A stretch of 64,000 bases of DNA from contig NC_090320.1 of assembly GCF_040869045.1 (NCBI RefSeq), positions 239,196,978 through 239,260,977 of the forward strand, written 5' to 3'. A program made the position numbers and the translations under genes. Below the pieces are notes generated by a model, which worked only from the letters and a program-made list of their open reading frames with translations, searched no databases and had not been told where the DNA came from. Source of the stretch: Eurosta solidaginis. Taxonomy: Eukaryota > Arthropoda > Insecta > Diptera > Tephritidae. Within the stretch, counting starts at the first letter, position 1. Each line of letters starts with the position of its first letter. This document shows, piece by piece, positions 42,513-53,637 of the stretch.

Positions 42513-42850
42513 GAGTCTATTGCTATCTTCAGTGGTGCTCCCGCCTTTAGTTGCTGCTTGACTATCAGAGTAAGTTGTGAGGATGTGGTCAGATAACACA
42601 ACGCCTTGTGGGGTGCCTTCAGAAGTGTACCGTACTATAAAAGAGTTTCGCGGACTTAATTTAATAGTCCTCCTAGTCAGAAATTGCTGTATGGAAGCCA
42701 CAATGTCGCATCCAACCCTAAAATTTAGTAGGTAGTCGATTACGGCTTGCGGATTGGCGTTCGCTCTCTCTATGTCCAGAAAGAGGCCTGTTTGAAATTC
42801 TTTGAAGGTAGTGGTGACTGTGTAGCTTATTTCTGATGTGGACATCCAGG
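42495..42850 (-). pseudogene. LINE RT fragment joined to RNase H fragment
   Basis: The minus frame reads TGLFLDIERANANPQAVIDY (RT motif A region, second Asp context lost), later LTRRTIKL and TSEGTPQGVVLS (the GTPQG block). It then jumps to LTTYSDSQAATKGGS, which is the RNase H DSQAA motif. The palm motif with YADD and the thumb are missing between them. It is a deleted relic of a jockey-like element. Confidence 0.7.
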
Positions 42851-43750
42851 AGGAACTTTAAGGTCTGAAGAGAAAGTCCTTTCGGCTGCAGTCATTCGGA
42901 AAACAGATATCAAGCTTATATGAATGTTAGTTTGCAGGGTATTACATGTGGTAAAAGTGGGTCACGTAGTATTTTCGGTGGTTCAATATTCACTATAATT
43001 TCAAGGGCACGCTTTCTTTTCAGTGGATATGAGTGGTAACACTGTTGAGGCTCTTTTCTCCTTTACATCATAAGCTTTTCGAATGATTCCTTCGACTTAA
43101 GGTAGGCTGTAGGGTGTAATACCACAAAGGAGCACATGATCCTACAATAAAAATTCATTAAATTTTTTTCCATCATCCGATCTCGCACCCTTGCTGGCAG
43201 CGTCACTACGCCCCTGCTTACTGTGTGTGAGCGTATGTTTATGTTCTTTGGAGCTTTCCTTTTGTATACTTTCAGGTTCATTTTACAAAGATAATGGTTT
43301 TTCCATGTCACAAATGCGACGCTGCAACGTACTGCTTTGCAGTACCAGGCGCTGCTACTGAATTTCTGTCCTTAGTCTCCTCACCACCTCCTAACATCTC
43401 TTAACCAAATCTTCAGCATTCATATGTTTCCTGCAATCAGCTGGCCCACATAAAAAGCCGTAAAATATTTTGTTTTTGTTCGATTGTACGGTTTTTGTGT
43501 GCTCACTTACTGAGGAATATTTTTAGCCGCCGCCGCCAGCGAAGCCTTTGTGACATCTTTTAATGCTTGCGATAATGATAATCAACACGCACATGCCTCG
43601 ATGTCGATGGATGACTTGCACCTCAAAGAAAATTGTCAGAAAGGGAAATAGAAATTATCATATGAATGTATCTACGTATGCCAGGATTCATTGATTATGA
43701 AGGCGGCAGCTGCTGGTGGTATCCCCAGGGATTGTATTGACTTGAGAAGT
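42851..43750. other. No supported gene
   Basis: One 82-codon minus frame (43063-43311) with basic residues but no recognisable motif. The rest has no gene or named repeat. Confidence 0.35.
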
Positions 43751-43758
43751 CAGCTGGT

Positions 43759-44003
43759 TGTTGTTGTTGTTGTTGTTGTTGTAGCGATACGTTTGCTCCC
43801 CGAAGGTTTAGGGAGTGATCGATGTGATGGTCCTTTGCCGTTTACAGATCCGGTACGCTCCGGTAACACAGCATCATTAAGGTGCTGGCCCGACCATCTC
43901 GGGAACGATTTATATGGCCACATTAAATCTTCAGGCCAATCCGGTATTTTAGTCGCCTCTTACGACAGGCATACCTACCGCGGGTATATTCTAACCCCCT
44001 GAC
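43759..44003 (-). mobile_element. SINE-like repeat with (CAA)n tail and 8-bp target duplication
   Basis: Read on minus: GGGGGTTAGAATATACCCGC, TGCCTGTCGTAAGAGGCGAC, GATGGTCGGGCCAGCACC, then GCAAACGTATCGCTACAAC and a (CAA)n tail (plus-strand GTTGTTGTT at 43757-43780). CAGCTGGT flanks it on both sides (43751-43758, 44004-44011). The tail is at one end only, as for a retroposed RNA copy. The pairing GGTATGCC...AATACC near the head suggests a folded RNA, but I do not see a good A/B box pair. Confidence 0.8.
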
Positions 44004-44011
44004 CAGCTGGT

Positions 44012-44950
44012 CTTTACTTTTGGTCCTCTCTGTTCTCAACCCATTGCATAAATAGTACGTACGAGATAAGTAAGTTTATCTGGATGAACATGTGTTCGGA
44101 AATAAATTAACAGGAAAAGGAATTTACTTTAAATAAAAAAGCCAGCTCTACGCTACAGTACTAAGAATATAATTTGAGACTGGTGACTGACTGAAATTGC
44201 TGATGAACATTTTTGGGTATATCGGGTATGACATGGCTTTATAGGACATAGATGCAGAAGTGTTTCTGTGATCCATCCGTATCTAACCACCACTTGCATG
44301 GTTAGGCAAAATCGGAGTTGAAGAAAGTACAGTCCTTGAGGAACAACTTACCGCAGAATTAATATGAGTGTACTAAGCTCCCAGAAGCCAAGGGAAATAG
44401 ACTTTATTCATTCAGAGCAGAGGCGGCATACGTTATATATGTGCTGTATATGGTGCTGTGTTACCGGAGCGTGTCGGATCTGTATCCGGCAAAGGACCAT
44501 CACATCGATAACACTCCCCAAAGCCTTCGGGGAGCAACCTTATCCCTACAACAACAACAACAACAATTTAGGCATTCCGGGACTATCTCCAGATCATTTA
44601 TGCATGAAAAATAAAAAATAAATACAAGGCCCTTTATAACTCCCAGGATATTTGAGCCGGGGGTATCTTCAAATTTTCCTCGTCCAACTTTTTAATTTTT
44701 GCTTCAAATTGGCGGGGCGGGATATTTATGTTTTTTGTCGACTCCGAACAGATCATGCAAGGACATGAATTTGCGCTGAGCTTTTCATGGCTTAAATACA
44801 CTCGGAGTGTTTGCCAAACAACTGTTCAGGGGCAATCACGCTTGACATTCTTTATTTCAAATTGAATAACTTTTTTCTAAAGATTTTGAAGTTTCTTTTC
44901 CCGCTCTTTGACACCAAGTCAGTCGGACCAATAGTAGAAGGTGCCAGAGC
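44012..44950. other. Degraded repeats: two SINE fragments
   Basis: 44453-44572 (plus) is the 3' part of the (CAA)n SINE-like family: GTGTTACCGGAGCGTGTCGG, GGACCATCACATCGATAA, CCTTCGGGGAGCAA, then ACAACAACAAC. 44690-44935 (minus) is a diverged tRNA-SINE body with CGACTCCGAACAGATCATGC, ACACTCGGAGTGTTTGCC and TTTCAAATTGAATAAC, the inverse of 29780-29960. 44012-44450 holds nothing I can name. Confidence 0.6.
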
Positions 44951-45721
44951 GTACTCGTATTATCCAAGTCTTTAGTGCTCTACAAGCCTCAGGTATGTGT
45001 CTATGGTTAAAACAACAACAAAAACATTCCCTTTTTTCGAATACTTAAGTCTATGAGTAGTATAATCGGCCTATGTGGGTCAGATGGAAGCTCAATCAGT
45101 GTGGGAAAAGTAAAAAATGCACAAGCTATAGATAAATTAAAAACTTCAAATCCTGCGAATTTTTGGTCACATTTTCCATCGATGTCGTATGGATTTGTTT
45201 AGAATATGGTATGAAATCAAACATTCTCCAAATTACTTGCCCAGTTCAATATCACCTAAGCTAGAGCTGGAATAGTCCAATGACTTACTATGATGTTCTG
45301 CGTACCTGAATTATCATTGCCAGGTATGTCCTCTCTCTATAGATTTTTAAAACTAGCGTAATAATTATTGTAAAGTATTTTGATTATATTTGCGAATAAA
45401 GTTCAATAAATCCGCACATTATTTTATGCGTATTTTTATATTCATAGGTGCATGCATAACTATATATGTACGTTAGCTGAAAAATACATATATGTGAGCT
45501 GAAAACCCAAATTAAAATTTGTTATGCTTGTTTTATAAAAATTTTTATAAAAGCCAGTATCTTTTACAAAGTTATAGCAATACTTCAACTACTCTAAATA
45601 CTTTTCAATTGCTTAATTGTCTCTATTGTTATAAATGCATTCTTGTGCTGGCCAACAATCAAGTTGTCTGCTCCGTATTGATTCGACACATCTTACTGTT
45701 AATACATATTTGAATTCAGTC
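44951..45721. other. 3' intergenic DNA of the C10-like gene
   Basis: A/T-rich with no repeat family recognised and no coding motif. The frame at 45519-45713 is unsupported. It separates the C10-like gene from the SINE fragments. Confidence 0.45.
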
Positions 45722-45727
45722 TTTAAT
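45722..45727 (-). terminator. Candidate polyadenylation signal ATTAAA
   Basis: On the minus strand, ATTAAA occurs about 20 nt after the stop codon of the C10-like gene (TTTAAT on plus). It is the common variant of AATAAA. No AATAAA closer to the stop is visible. The position would give an unusually short 3' UTR, so a more distal site is also possible. Confidence 0.4.
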
Positions 45728-45745
45728 TATTGCGCTTCTTGGTAA

Positions 45746-46096
45746 TTATATTAAAATATCATTTGTTGTATTTATAGCTATGGGCGGCAAGTAAATGGCT
45801 CGTATCTGACTACGTAACCTTGCTATCTCTACATCTTCACGTTCCATTTCACGTACTAGCTGTGAGAATTGTACAAGTCCTTCTCGATTTCCTGGGAATC
45901 CATAAGTTTTGATAACATCTGTTTGTAGCTGCATGACGAGTGGGAAGACATGTTGCATCATGAGTAACATTTCCTTGCCAGCGGATGCCTTCGCTTCCGA
46001 CAGCTTCTTGGAGTTCTCCGGTTGATTCACTGTGCGTATGATTTCAATGAGAATTTGCTTGGCAGTGTCGTTGCTGAAATTCACTAGGTATGACAT
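45746..46096 (-). CDS. Protein C10 (C12orf57) homolog, host gene
   Basis: Single-exon frame of 116 codons starting MSYLVNFSNDTAKQILIEII. Matching positions to the vertebrate C10 family include PEN after the first helix, EA..A..[D/E]M, a Q..FP...Q.Q..VIK.YGF block (QLQTDVIKTYGFPGNREGL), F..LV...E..D.EIA.L, and LPP near the C-terminus (IRAIYLPPIAIN). The length is close to the usual 120-126. C10 is a small helical cytoplasmic/nuclear protein; its loss in humans affects brain development, and its molecular role is not settled. The frame is uninterrupted and no transposon motif is present, unlike everything around it. The start at 46096 is the only in-frame Met giving the full family N-terminus. 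Confidence 0.9.
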   Translation of the reverse strand: MSYLVNFSNDTAKQILIEIIRTVNQPENSKKLSEAKASAGKEMLLMMQHVFPLVMQLQTDVIKTYGFPGNREGLVQFSQLVREMEREDVEIARLRSQIRAIYLPPIAINTTNDILI

Positions 46097-46258
46097 ATTT
46101 TTTGAAATGTTGGTTATTGTTAATGGACAATATTTATGGCTTTAATGAGTTTGCGTGGAAATCTATTTTTGTTATATTTTCGCTTGTTTTTGTGAATAAA
46201 TGAATTGTTTACAATTTAATGTTGATACATTTTTTCATGAAATGTCTATGCGTGTGAG

Positions 46259-46268
46259 CAGTGTTACC
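46259..46268 (-). promoter_or_regulatory. M1BP/Motif-1-like promoter element
   Basis: On the minus strand GGTAACACTG differs by one base from the fly Motif 1 core GGTCACACTG, which marks promoters of broadly expressed genes. It lies about 165 bp upstream of the C10-like start codon. The single mismatch and lack of an Inr call make this weak. Confidence 0.3.
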
Positions 46269-46499
46269 AGCAGCATGTATGCACGAAACGTTATCCATGA
46301 TACACACTACACATGCTGTTCGTGGGGTAGCGGTTTCGCAGAGTTGGCTTAAACTGCAATTAAAATGGATTTCATATAAAAGATAAATTATCACCATATA
46401 TGTAAAACTGCTATATTGCTACAAAAGGCGAGGTGCTTTCGCAAAGATCAGACAGAGTGCAGATATATTGCTGTTTAAACGTTTTTGTTTGGTAAAAGT

Positions 46500-46895
46500 C
46501 TAGTTGAGAGGTGAACTGCTAATACGCTACCAAAAATATCGAGAGAGGTGTCAAAAGACGCGTATTAATCTCGAGAAAAATAATCCGAAGGCGGAAAATT
46601 TTATCTCTGTCCGGAGATATTTGCAGTTGAAGTTGGCGATTTTCATGTGGTTGTTGTTGTGTTTATACCCACAAAAAAAACTGTGCCTCACCGTGGCGGT
46701 TATTTTTTATAAGCGCGGCCAACGCACAAAGATGTTCTGCGCAAAAATACTGTGGATTCCACCCCGTGGATATTTTTTTCGGTTTTTGTTAATATCTTTT
46801 GAATGAGTTAAAATTTTTATTTTTTTATTTTATTATTATTAATACTGATGTCAAGACGCGTCGTTTGACACCTCTCTCGACTATTACCTTTTGTT
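46500..46895. mobile_element. Small foldback-family element
   Basis: 46528-46566 (CTACCAAAAATATCGAGAGAGGTG...) is inverted at 46853-46890 (...CACCTCTCTCGACTATTACC). Inside are CACCGTGGCGGTTATTTTTT and AAGCGCGGCC, shared with the central part of the foldback elements at 13315-13400 and 56755-56840. The arms differ in sequence from those elements except for AAAAGACGCGTATT. A target duplication was not identified. Confidence 0.6.
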
Positions 46896-47205
46896 TTTGT
46901 ACTCAATAATCGAATGTACCTAAATTTTAATTTTTTCTTGTCACACTTATCACAAAAATTTCATATGCTGTCTTGTTTTGATTTCGAATTCAAAACACAT
47001 TCCGAGCATTTTCTTTTAGCAATATTACATATATGATTATCACATAAATTATGCCCAAAAGCAGGGGCCGTATTCATTAGCTGTGAGTTTTGAAATGTAC
47101 ATTTTTTTTCGTACAAATAATATGAATGATGATTATCATTTTAAAACTCACAGTTACCCACAGCTGTTTATATACTGTATAATTGGCGAAGTTATTTTTA
47201 TATAT
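46896..47205. other. Spacer with a short inverted repeat
   Basis: 47090-47165 contains GCTGTGAGTTTTGAAATG and the inverse CATTTTAAAACTCACAG about 55 bp on, a probable small MITE preceded by GGGGCCGTATTCATTAG. The last four bases before 47206 are ATAT, the target duplication of the gypsy element. Confidence 0.55.
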
Positions 47206-49537
47206 TGACGAATTTACTTGCAAATCCTCTTATTTGCTCTTTTGCTAAGTTCGTATCACTAAACTGTTGAATAAATAACTCCAATATTGAATAATGGAAA
47301 AATGGCCTTTATTAAAGTACTTCACAATAACACTTATACACTGCAACTAGCTGGCTTAATAACCAAACTGATAGATTAAATGAAACTGACTTTCAAAATA
47401 ATACTGATATGGCTCGCTAGATAGCGTCTTAATCGAAACTGCTTGATAGCTCAAATCAAACTGAATTCCAGCGCCTCTACATTTGCTGCCTTTTATACTC
47501 TCTGATTTCAACTTTCGCATCTTCTAGGCGCTTCCAGAATCTACTAGTTGCCCTGGAATCGGATATGCCAACATTGGGGCAGTGCACAAACGCTCTTTCA
47601 ATGTTTGGAAAGCTACTTCTTGCTCCTTCTTCCATTCAAAAGCCTTATTTTTTCTTGTTAGCTTGTGGAGACTATGGACTACGCTGGCAAAATTTGGCAC
47701 AAATCGGCGGTAATATGTGCACAGCCTAAGAAAACTTCTCAATTCATGCAGATTCTGTGGTCTTGGCCAATCCTTTACTGCCTCTATCTTTTCATTCGCT
47801 GTACGGATACCTTCTGTCATTACCTTGTGACCCAAATAATTTACTTCCTTTTTAAACAGCGCACACTTTTTGGGACTTAACTTCAGACCAGCGCCAGCTA
47901 TTCTCTGGAAAACTTCATCTAAGTTTTTAAGATTTTCATCAAAGTTCTTGCCCAATATGATGATGTCGTCCAGGTACACCAAGAATGTTTTCCTTTCTAC
48001 ACCTGATCCATGAGTCTCTCGAAAGTAGCTGGTGCATTACATAGTCCAAAGGGCATTACTGTAAATTGCCAAAGACCATCCCCGACGTTGAAGGCTGTTT
48101 TCTGTTTGTCTTCCTCCTTCACCTCCACTAGCCAGTAGCCGCTTTTCAAGTCAAGTGTGGAAAACCATGTCGTACCAGAGAGCGAGTCCAGAGTGTCGTC
48201 AATTCTTGGCAATGGGTAGCTATCCTTTTTCGTAACGTCATTCAATTTCCGGTACTCCACGCAAAACCTTATTTTTCCATCCTTCTTCTTTACAAGTACT
48301 ACCGGTGAGCTCCAGCGACTAGCTGATGGTTCGATGACGCCGCTGTCATTTCTTGTATAATTTGACTCACAACTTCCCGCTTCGCCAGTGGAACACTACA
48401 TGGAGCTTGACGGATCGGCCTCGCGTTTCCAGTGTCAATTTGATGTTTCACAACATTGGTGCGGCCTGGTTTGAAACCATCCTGGTCAAATATGTTTGCG
48501 TACTTTAAGAGCAGTTGCTTTGCCTTACTCTGATAATCTTCCTCTAGCCCCTCCGTCCATGCCATGATGTCATTTGAAAGATCACTATTACTAGATGAAA
48601 CGTGTTCCTGGAGCTGTTCACAGTTAATAATTACTTCAGGCTCTTGGCATCTTCCCAAAATAGCTCCTTTGGTCAGTTTGAGTGGTGACTTGAACTCATT
48701 GAGTACTCTTACCGGAATACGTCCATCTTGTTTTGTCATAGCCAGGGCTTTTCCTATAAGTATGTTCGGTGCTGATTTGTTTGCTGCTTCGACAACCCAC
48801 AATTTGTTTGTCCCACAATCTCCATCAACCTTTGCCCAGATGACTGCTTCGGATTTTGGTGGTATTTGCTGACTCTCTTCCACCAGCACTCGTTTACTGC
48901 TGTAGCCTCTCTCGTAGCCGAAATTAAGTGGCACATCCATGTTTTTATATCGCTTCGTCTTGCTTTGCATATCGATTTTGATACCTTGGTTGATTAAGTC
49001 CACTCCAATTATGAGTAAATCTGATCGAATGATGGAATGGGATGCACCCGTATCTACAGTCAGTAGCTGGCTTAATAACCAAACTGATAGCTTAAATGAA
49101 ACTAGCTTTCAAAATAATACTGCTATGGCTCGCTAGATAGCGTCTTAATCGAAACTGCTTGAAAGCTCAAATCAAACTGAATTCCAGCGCCTCTACATTT
49201 GCTGCCTTTTATACTCTCTGATTTCAACGTTCGCATCTTCTAGGCGCTTCCAGAATCTACTAGTTGCCATCAGCTAACAAACTTCTCAGCTGTAACTACA
49301 ATTGCACGATTTTATAGCTTCTCTCATTGCATACTTTCAGGAGTATCTCAGATATATGCATGTGTTTGTGCATTGATTCTCCGCTGCTCGCATACGTACA
49401 TGGTGCATATGTGTAGACGCAATTATTGTTTCGTTTATGTAGATACATAATGATTGATCTATGGATGTGCATGATATCACTGTTTAGCATCGGCTTAGAG
49501 ATAGCAGCACCCGTTAGTTTTGCTAATATTCGTAAAA
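47206..49537 (-). mobile_element. Gypsy-family LTR retrotransposon, internally deleted (minus copy)
   Basis: ATAT flanks both ends (47202-47205, 49538-49541). On minus the 5' LTR part (49537 to about 49070) starts with the TTACGAATATTAGCAA-type sequence. It passes directly to protease codons (TVDTGAS at about 49060); leader and gag are gone. Then comes a pol region, which stops near 47560 after PMLAYPIPGQ and runs straight into a 3' LTR part (about 47549-47206). RNase H, integrase and the outer parts of both LTRs are missing. The LTR sequence is the same family as 4946-5884 and 51094-54808. Confidence 0.9.
47524..49065 (-). pseudogene. Gypsy pol remnant: short protease and reverse transcriptase
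   Basis: The protease keeps VDTGASHSIIRSDL but then jumps to IIGVDLINQGIKIDM, so about 60 codons of protease are deleted. The linker (48299-49003 frame) is followed, after a frameshift near 48340, by RT blocks CVEYRKLNDVTKKDSYPLPR, FSTLDLKSGYWLVEV (first catalytic Asp), FGLCNAPATFERLMD. After another frameshift near 47990 comes VYLDDIIILG (catalytic YLDD) and NYLGHKVMTEGI. The frame ends within the connection region. RNase H and integrase are absent. Confidence 0.9.
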
Positions 49538-49599
49538 ATATATATCTACTCTAATTCTACAATCAACAAATTCACGACAGTCACATCAAAACAACCAAA

Positions 49600-50640
49600 A
49601 ACAAAACATTGCCATCATAATAAATTAATTTATCCTCCAATAGTAAACCGCTACACATGGTTCTGGCTTTGCACCAAAATAAATGGCTACCTCCCTGATC
49701 TCTCCAGTTTTTTCACCTCGCGAAACCTGACATTATCACCGACTAAATCATCGGCGAGCTTATTTACAACATGGACCTCCCAAATGTCGACCATTTTGAA
49801 CATCCACGTCAATAGCACTACGCTACCGACTGTCTTACACCCCAAAATCTTGGATGTGACGTTCGATCAGGATCTACATTTTAATGAGCATGCAGCCGCA
49901 ATTGTACCGAAAATCCAGAACCATAATAAAATGCTCAAATCTCTTGCTGGCAGTACTTGGAGAAGAGATATATAAACCCTCATTACCACTTACAAAGCAA
50001 TTGGCCAGCCGATTGCTTGCTACGCGTCCCCGATATGGTGGCCAAGCCTAAAGACTACTCACTGGAAGACGCTACAGGCCTGCCATAATAATGCCCTCAG
50101 AACCGCTACGGGTTTTCTTCTTATGTCCCCAGAACACTATCTACATAATGAGGCGAGAATACTCCCCATTATGGAGAGAAACGAAATGCTAACCAAACAG
50201 TTCCTGTTGAATAGCCAGAAACCTGGACATCCCAACGGACATCTGATTGATGAGCCAACACCGCCCAGGGGCTTAAGAAGTCATCTCCGTAAGTATTATG
50301 AGGAAATACGGCACCTGAGAACACAGCCGTATGAAGTCAAAAGACACAAGCAGGTCCTCAGTGTACTCCACAAACAGGCGTCGGACCTCTATGCCAGGAA
50401 TTGCCCGGTGAATCCTGTACTCAAAGAACAATACCCAAAACTTGCAGAAGAGGAACGCACACTCCCTAGGGAAACGCGAGTGACTCTAGCTCAACTTCGA
50501 TCTGGATACTGTAACACGTTAAACTCTTACCTATCCAGAATCAACCCCGGCACACAAAATTTATGCCCTGCCTCCAATGTGTCTCCATGACACCAACCAC
50601 CTCGTCAATTGTAATGCGGAATCAACGCCTCTAACGCCTC
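49600..50640 (+). pseudogene. Jockey-type LINE, RT C-terminal region
   Basis: Plus frames at 49520-49975 and 50123-50590 (with the sequence between) show LDVTFDQDLHFNEHAAAIVP, YKAIGQPIACYASPIWWPSL, CHNNALRTATGFLLMSPEHY, EEERTLPRETRVTLAQLRSG and NLCPASNVSP. This is the thumb to C-terminal region of jockey-like elements common in flies. Stops at 49976 and 50590 and frame changes make it dead. The 5' end begins close to the gypsy minus copy. Confidence 0.82.
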
Positions 50641-51093
50641 AGCAGCTGACAGTCAGGCCGCCCTCAAGGCGATCTCAGCGTTTGAAATAAAATCAGCACT
50701 GGTCCTTCAGTGCGTTGAAAAGCTAAATTAACTAGGAGCACGCAACGAACTATTATTGGCTTGGGTTCCTGGCCACAGGGGAGTTGAGGGTAACGACCAG
50801 GCGGACAGCCGGGTCAGAGAGGCAGCAACGACACGAACTATTGGTTCCGAGCCGTTCCTGCCAGTAGGCCCGCAGGATATTAGGGCATCTATTAGTAGAA
50901 GAAAGGGAAGAGAGGGAAGAACACTGGCGCAATATTCCAGGCCTGAGACAATCTAAGTAACTCTTAGGGGTTTACAGCACAACTCGATATAGGGCATTAA
51001 TAGGCCTCTCAAAAGGTAACGTAAGAATCATAACGGCTATTCTTACAGGACACTGTAGACTGACCAGTCACATGCAAAAGCTGGGTATAATAT

Positions 51094-51651
51094 TGTTACG
51101 AATATTAGCAACACTAAGGGGTGCTGCCATCTCTAAGCCGATGCTAAGCAGCGCCTTGCATGCACATCCATGGATCAATCATTATGTATCTACAGCAACG
51201 CACAAGCACATGCAGATATCTTATCTGAAATGCTCCTAAAGGTATGCAAATGTGATTGTGGAAGTGTCGCTCACACATACAAGCGCATGGGGTATGAGAG
51301 AAGCTATAAAAATTATACATCTGCAGTTGTAGCTGAGAAATGTATAACTAACTAAGTAAAATTCTGGAGGCGCCTAGAAGATGCCACGAGGAAATCACAG
51401 AGTATAAAAGCATCAGCGGTAGAGCCGCTCTGGGCAGTTTCAGTTAAGCACGCTATCTATCGGGCAATAGAACAGAGCTATCAGTCAGTTTGGTTATTAA
51501 GCCAGCTAGTTGTAAAGTATAAGTGTTATTGTGAAGTACTTTAATAAAGGCCATTTTTCCATTATTCAATATTGGAGTTATTTATTCAACAGTTTAGTGA
51601 CACGAACTTAGCAAAAGGGCAAATAAGAGGATTTGCAGTAAATTCGTTACA
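51094..51651 (+). repeat. 5' LTR of the gypsy plus copy
   Basis: 558 bp, TGTTACGAATATTAGCAACA to AAATTCGTTACA. TATAAAAG (51403-51410) is the likely promoter, and AATAAA (51543-51548) the likely processing signal in the R/U5 part. It differs from the 3' LTR by an internal segment around 51190-51320 and lacks its duplication, so it is not a simple copy of the same template. Confidence 0.9.
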
Positions 51652-51720
51652 ATTGGTGTCAAAAGAGGAATTGTTGAATAAATTCCAGAGGACAACAAGG
51701 ACATGGCATAGTTCAGTGAA

Positions 51721-53209
51721 TTGAAGATCCAGCAACTGAAGAAGGAGTTGGAGAGCCGTGGATTGAATACAACCGGCATTAAACTCGAACTTCAGGCACG
51801 ACTACGAGAGGCAATGGAAGCAGAAGGAATTAATGTGGAAGAGTATGTCTTTCATCTTGATGTCGACGATACAACAACAACAATTGAAGAGAAAAACGAA
51901 ACATCGCAGACAGTTACGAGCACAGACTTGAACATAATATTGGCTGCAATAACTGCTCAAACGTCGACAGTGTCATCTCAACTGGAATCGCAGGAGACAC
52001 GCATAACATCGAAGATTGAAGCACAAGAAACGCGTATGTCAGAAATGTCGACACAGATTACATCCAAGATGGAAGCACAGGAGGCACGTATTTCAGAAAC
52101 GTCATCGCAAATGTCATCTCAACTGGAAGAGCAGAAGACATATATGGCATCCCAGCTGGAATCACATGAGACCCGTATTTCACATTACATCAAAGATGGA
52201 AACACAACTAAAAGAGCAAGAGGCGCGTATATCATCAAAACTCGAAGCGCGTATGGACGAGAAAATAACGCAGTTTGAAGAAAAATTCGAGGCAGAGGTG
52301 GATGCTTTGAGAAGTCGTATACAGGAATTGCAACTTAATCGGCCGGCTGCTTCAGCGAGTAATACGAAGGTAAAAACTCCATCTTTTGACGGTTCTGTTC
52401 CTTTCCAGGTCTTCAGGCTACAGTTTGAGAAGACCGCAGCTGTGAACAACTGGAATGCGGAAGATAAAGTTGCAGCTCTATTCGTAGCATTAAAGGGGCC
52501 AGCAGCCGAAATTCTACAGACGATTCCCGAAGGAGAGCGGAACAACTATGAAGCATTGATGGCTGCTGTAGAACGACGTTATGGAAGCGAGCATAGAAAA
52601 CAGATATTCCAAATGGAGTTACTGAACCACTTCCAGAAGCCTGGTGAGACATTGCAAGGGTTGGCGTCGGATGTTGAAAGGCTGGCACATTTAGCGAATG
52701 CGGACGCACCCGTGGAATACACTGAAAGGGTAAAGATTCAGAGCTTTATAAACGGCATACGGGACGTCGAAACGAAGCGAGCCACATATGCGAACCCAAA
52801 GCAAACATTCGCTGAAACGGTGTCACAAGCGCTGATTCAGGAAACAGCGTCGCTTCTGTGTAAGCCAGTTTTCAAAGCACGCCGCGTGGAAGGAGAAAGG
52901 CCAGAGTGGGTAGACGCAATATTGGAGGCGCTGAAAGGATCGAAAAAACGGAGTCAAAAAGTTATCAAATGCTTCAAATGCGGGAAGCCCGGTCACATTG
53001 CACGTCATTGCGATCTTGATCCTAGTAGTTCCAACAATGTGGGTGGCCGTAAACGCAAAGCTGGAGGAGATGAGCATGAGCGTGTCAGATGTAAAGAACG
53101 AAAACTTGCCCCAGCTATTGAATGTCCTGTGATATCTCTGTCGCAAATTGGAAGGAAATCAGCAGTCTTACCGTCAGAGGGAGTGTCGATGGCAAGGAGC
53201 GTGTACTGA
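51721..53209 (+). pseudogene. Gag with N-terminal SAP motif and coiled coil; 1-nt frameshift
   Basis: The N-terminus (from 51721) has QQLKKELESRGLNTTGIKLE, a SAP-type helix-turn-helix motif for DNA/chromatin binding. Four repeats of about 20 residues follow (QETRITSKIEAQETRM type), forming a coiled coil. A 1-nt deletion near 52183 shifts the frame (51721-52278 against 52016-53209). The capsid part has PSFDGSVPFQVFRLQFEKTA and RRYGSEHRKQIFQMELLNHF. The nucleocapsid has one CCHC knuckle, CFKCGKPGHIARHC, at about 52972-53013. It ends by overlapping the protease frame, which lies in -1. Confidence 0.88.
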
Positions 53210-53616
53210 CTGTAGATACGGGCGCATCTAATTCCTTGATTCGATCTGATTTGGTCTACAGGAGAGTAAAGTCATTACCTGGAGCAAGGTTGCGTACGGT
53301 CACTGGCGAGTATAACCAAGTCCGGGGAGAAGTGATCTGTGAAGTCTTAATTGGGAAGGTTTTACACAAATTCGTTGTGGCGGAGATTGTTGATGAAGTT
53401 ATATTGGGAGTGGATTTCTTGGTTGACCATGACATCAAGATTGATATGCAGCGAAGGGTGATGCGTTATGAGAACCAGGATATACCACTTAACTTCAGTT
53501 TGGAGAAAGGGTTCAGCAGTAATGGAGTACTGGTGGAGAAGACTCGACAAAGGCCACGAAAGTCAAAGGTAAAGGTTGATGGATCGAATGGGCCAAATAA
53601 AGCGAAATCAAAATGA
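53122..53616 (+). CDS. Retroviral-type aspartic protease of the gypsy plus copy
   Basis: Frame with LTVDTGASNSLIRSDL (catalytic DTGA) and a flap-to-core region ending ILGVDFLVDHDIKIDMQRRV. It overlaps the gag frame by 88 nt in the -1 register, the usual arrangement for gag-pol frameshifting in this group. The first Met (53122) is probably not used; translation would enter from gag. The protease domain looks whole. The following pol domains are deleted and the frame stops at 53616. Confidence 0.82.
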   Translation: MSCDISVANWKEISSLTVRGSVDGKERVLTVDTGASNSLIRSDLVYRRVKSLPGARLRTVTGEYNQVRGEVICEVLIGKVLHKFVVAEIVDEVILGVDFLVDHDIKIDMQRRVMRYENQDIPLNFSLEKGFSSNGVLVEKTRQRPRKSKVKVDGSNGPNKAKSK

Positions 53617-53637
53617 CCTGCGAGAAAAACACTGACA

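Noticed and set aside
53122..53616. Protease frame as a domesticated host gene
   Set aside because: It lies between intact LTRs of the same element, overlaps gag in -1 register, and is followed by an integrase remnant; it is part of the retrotransposon.
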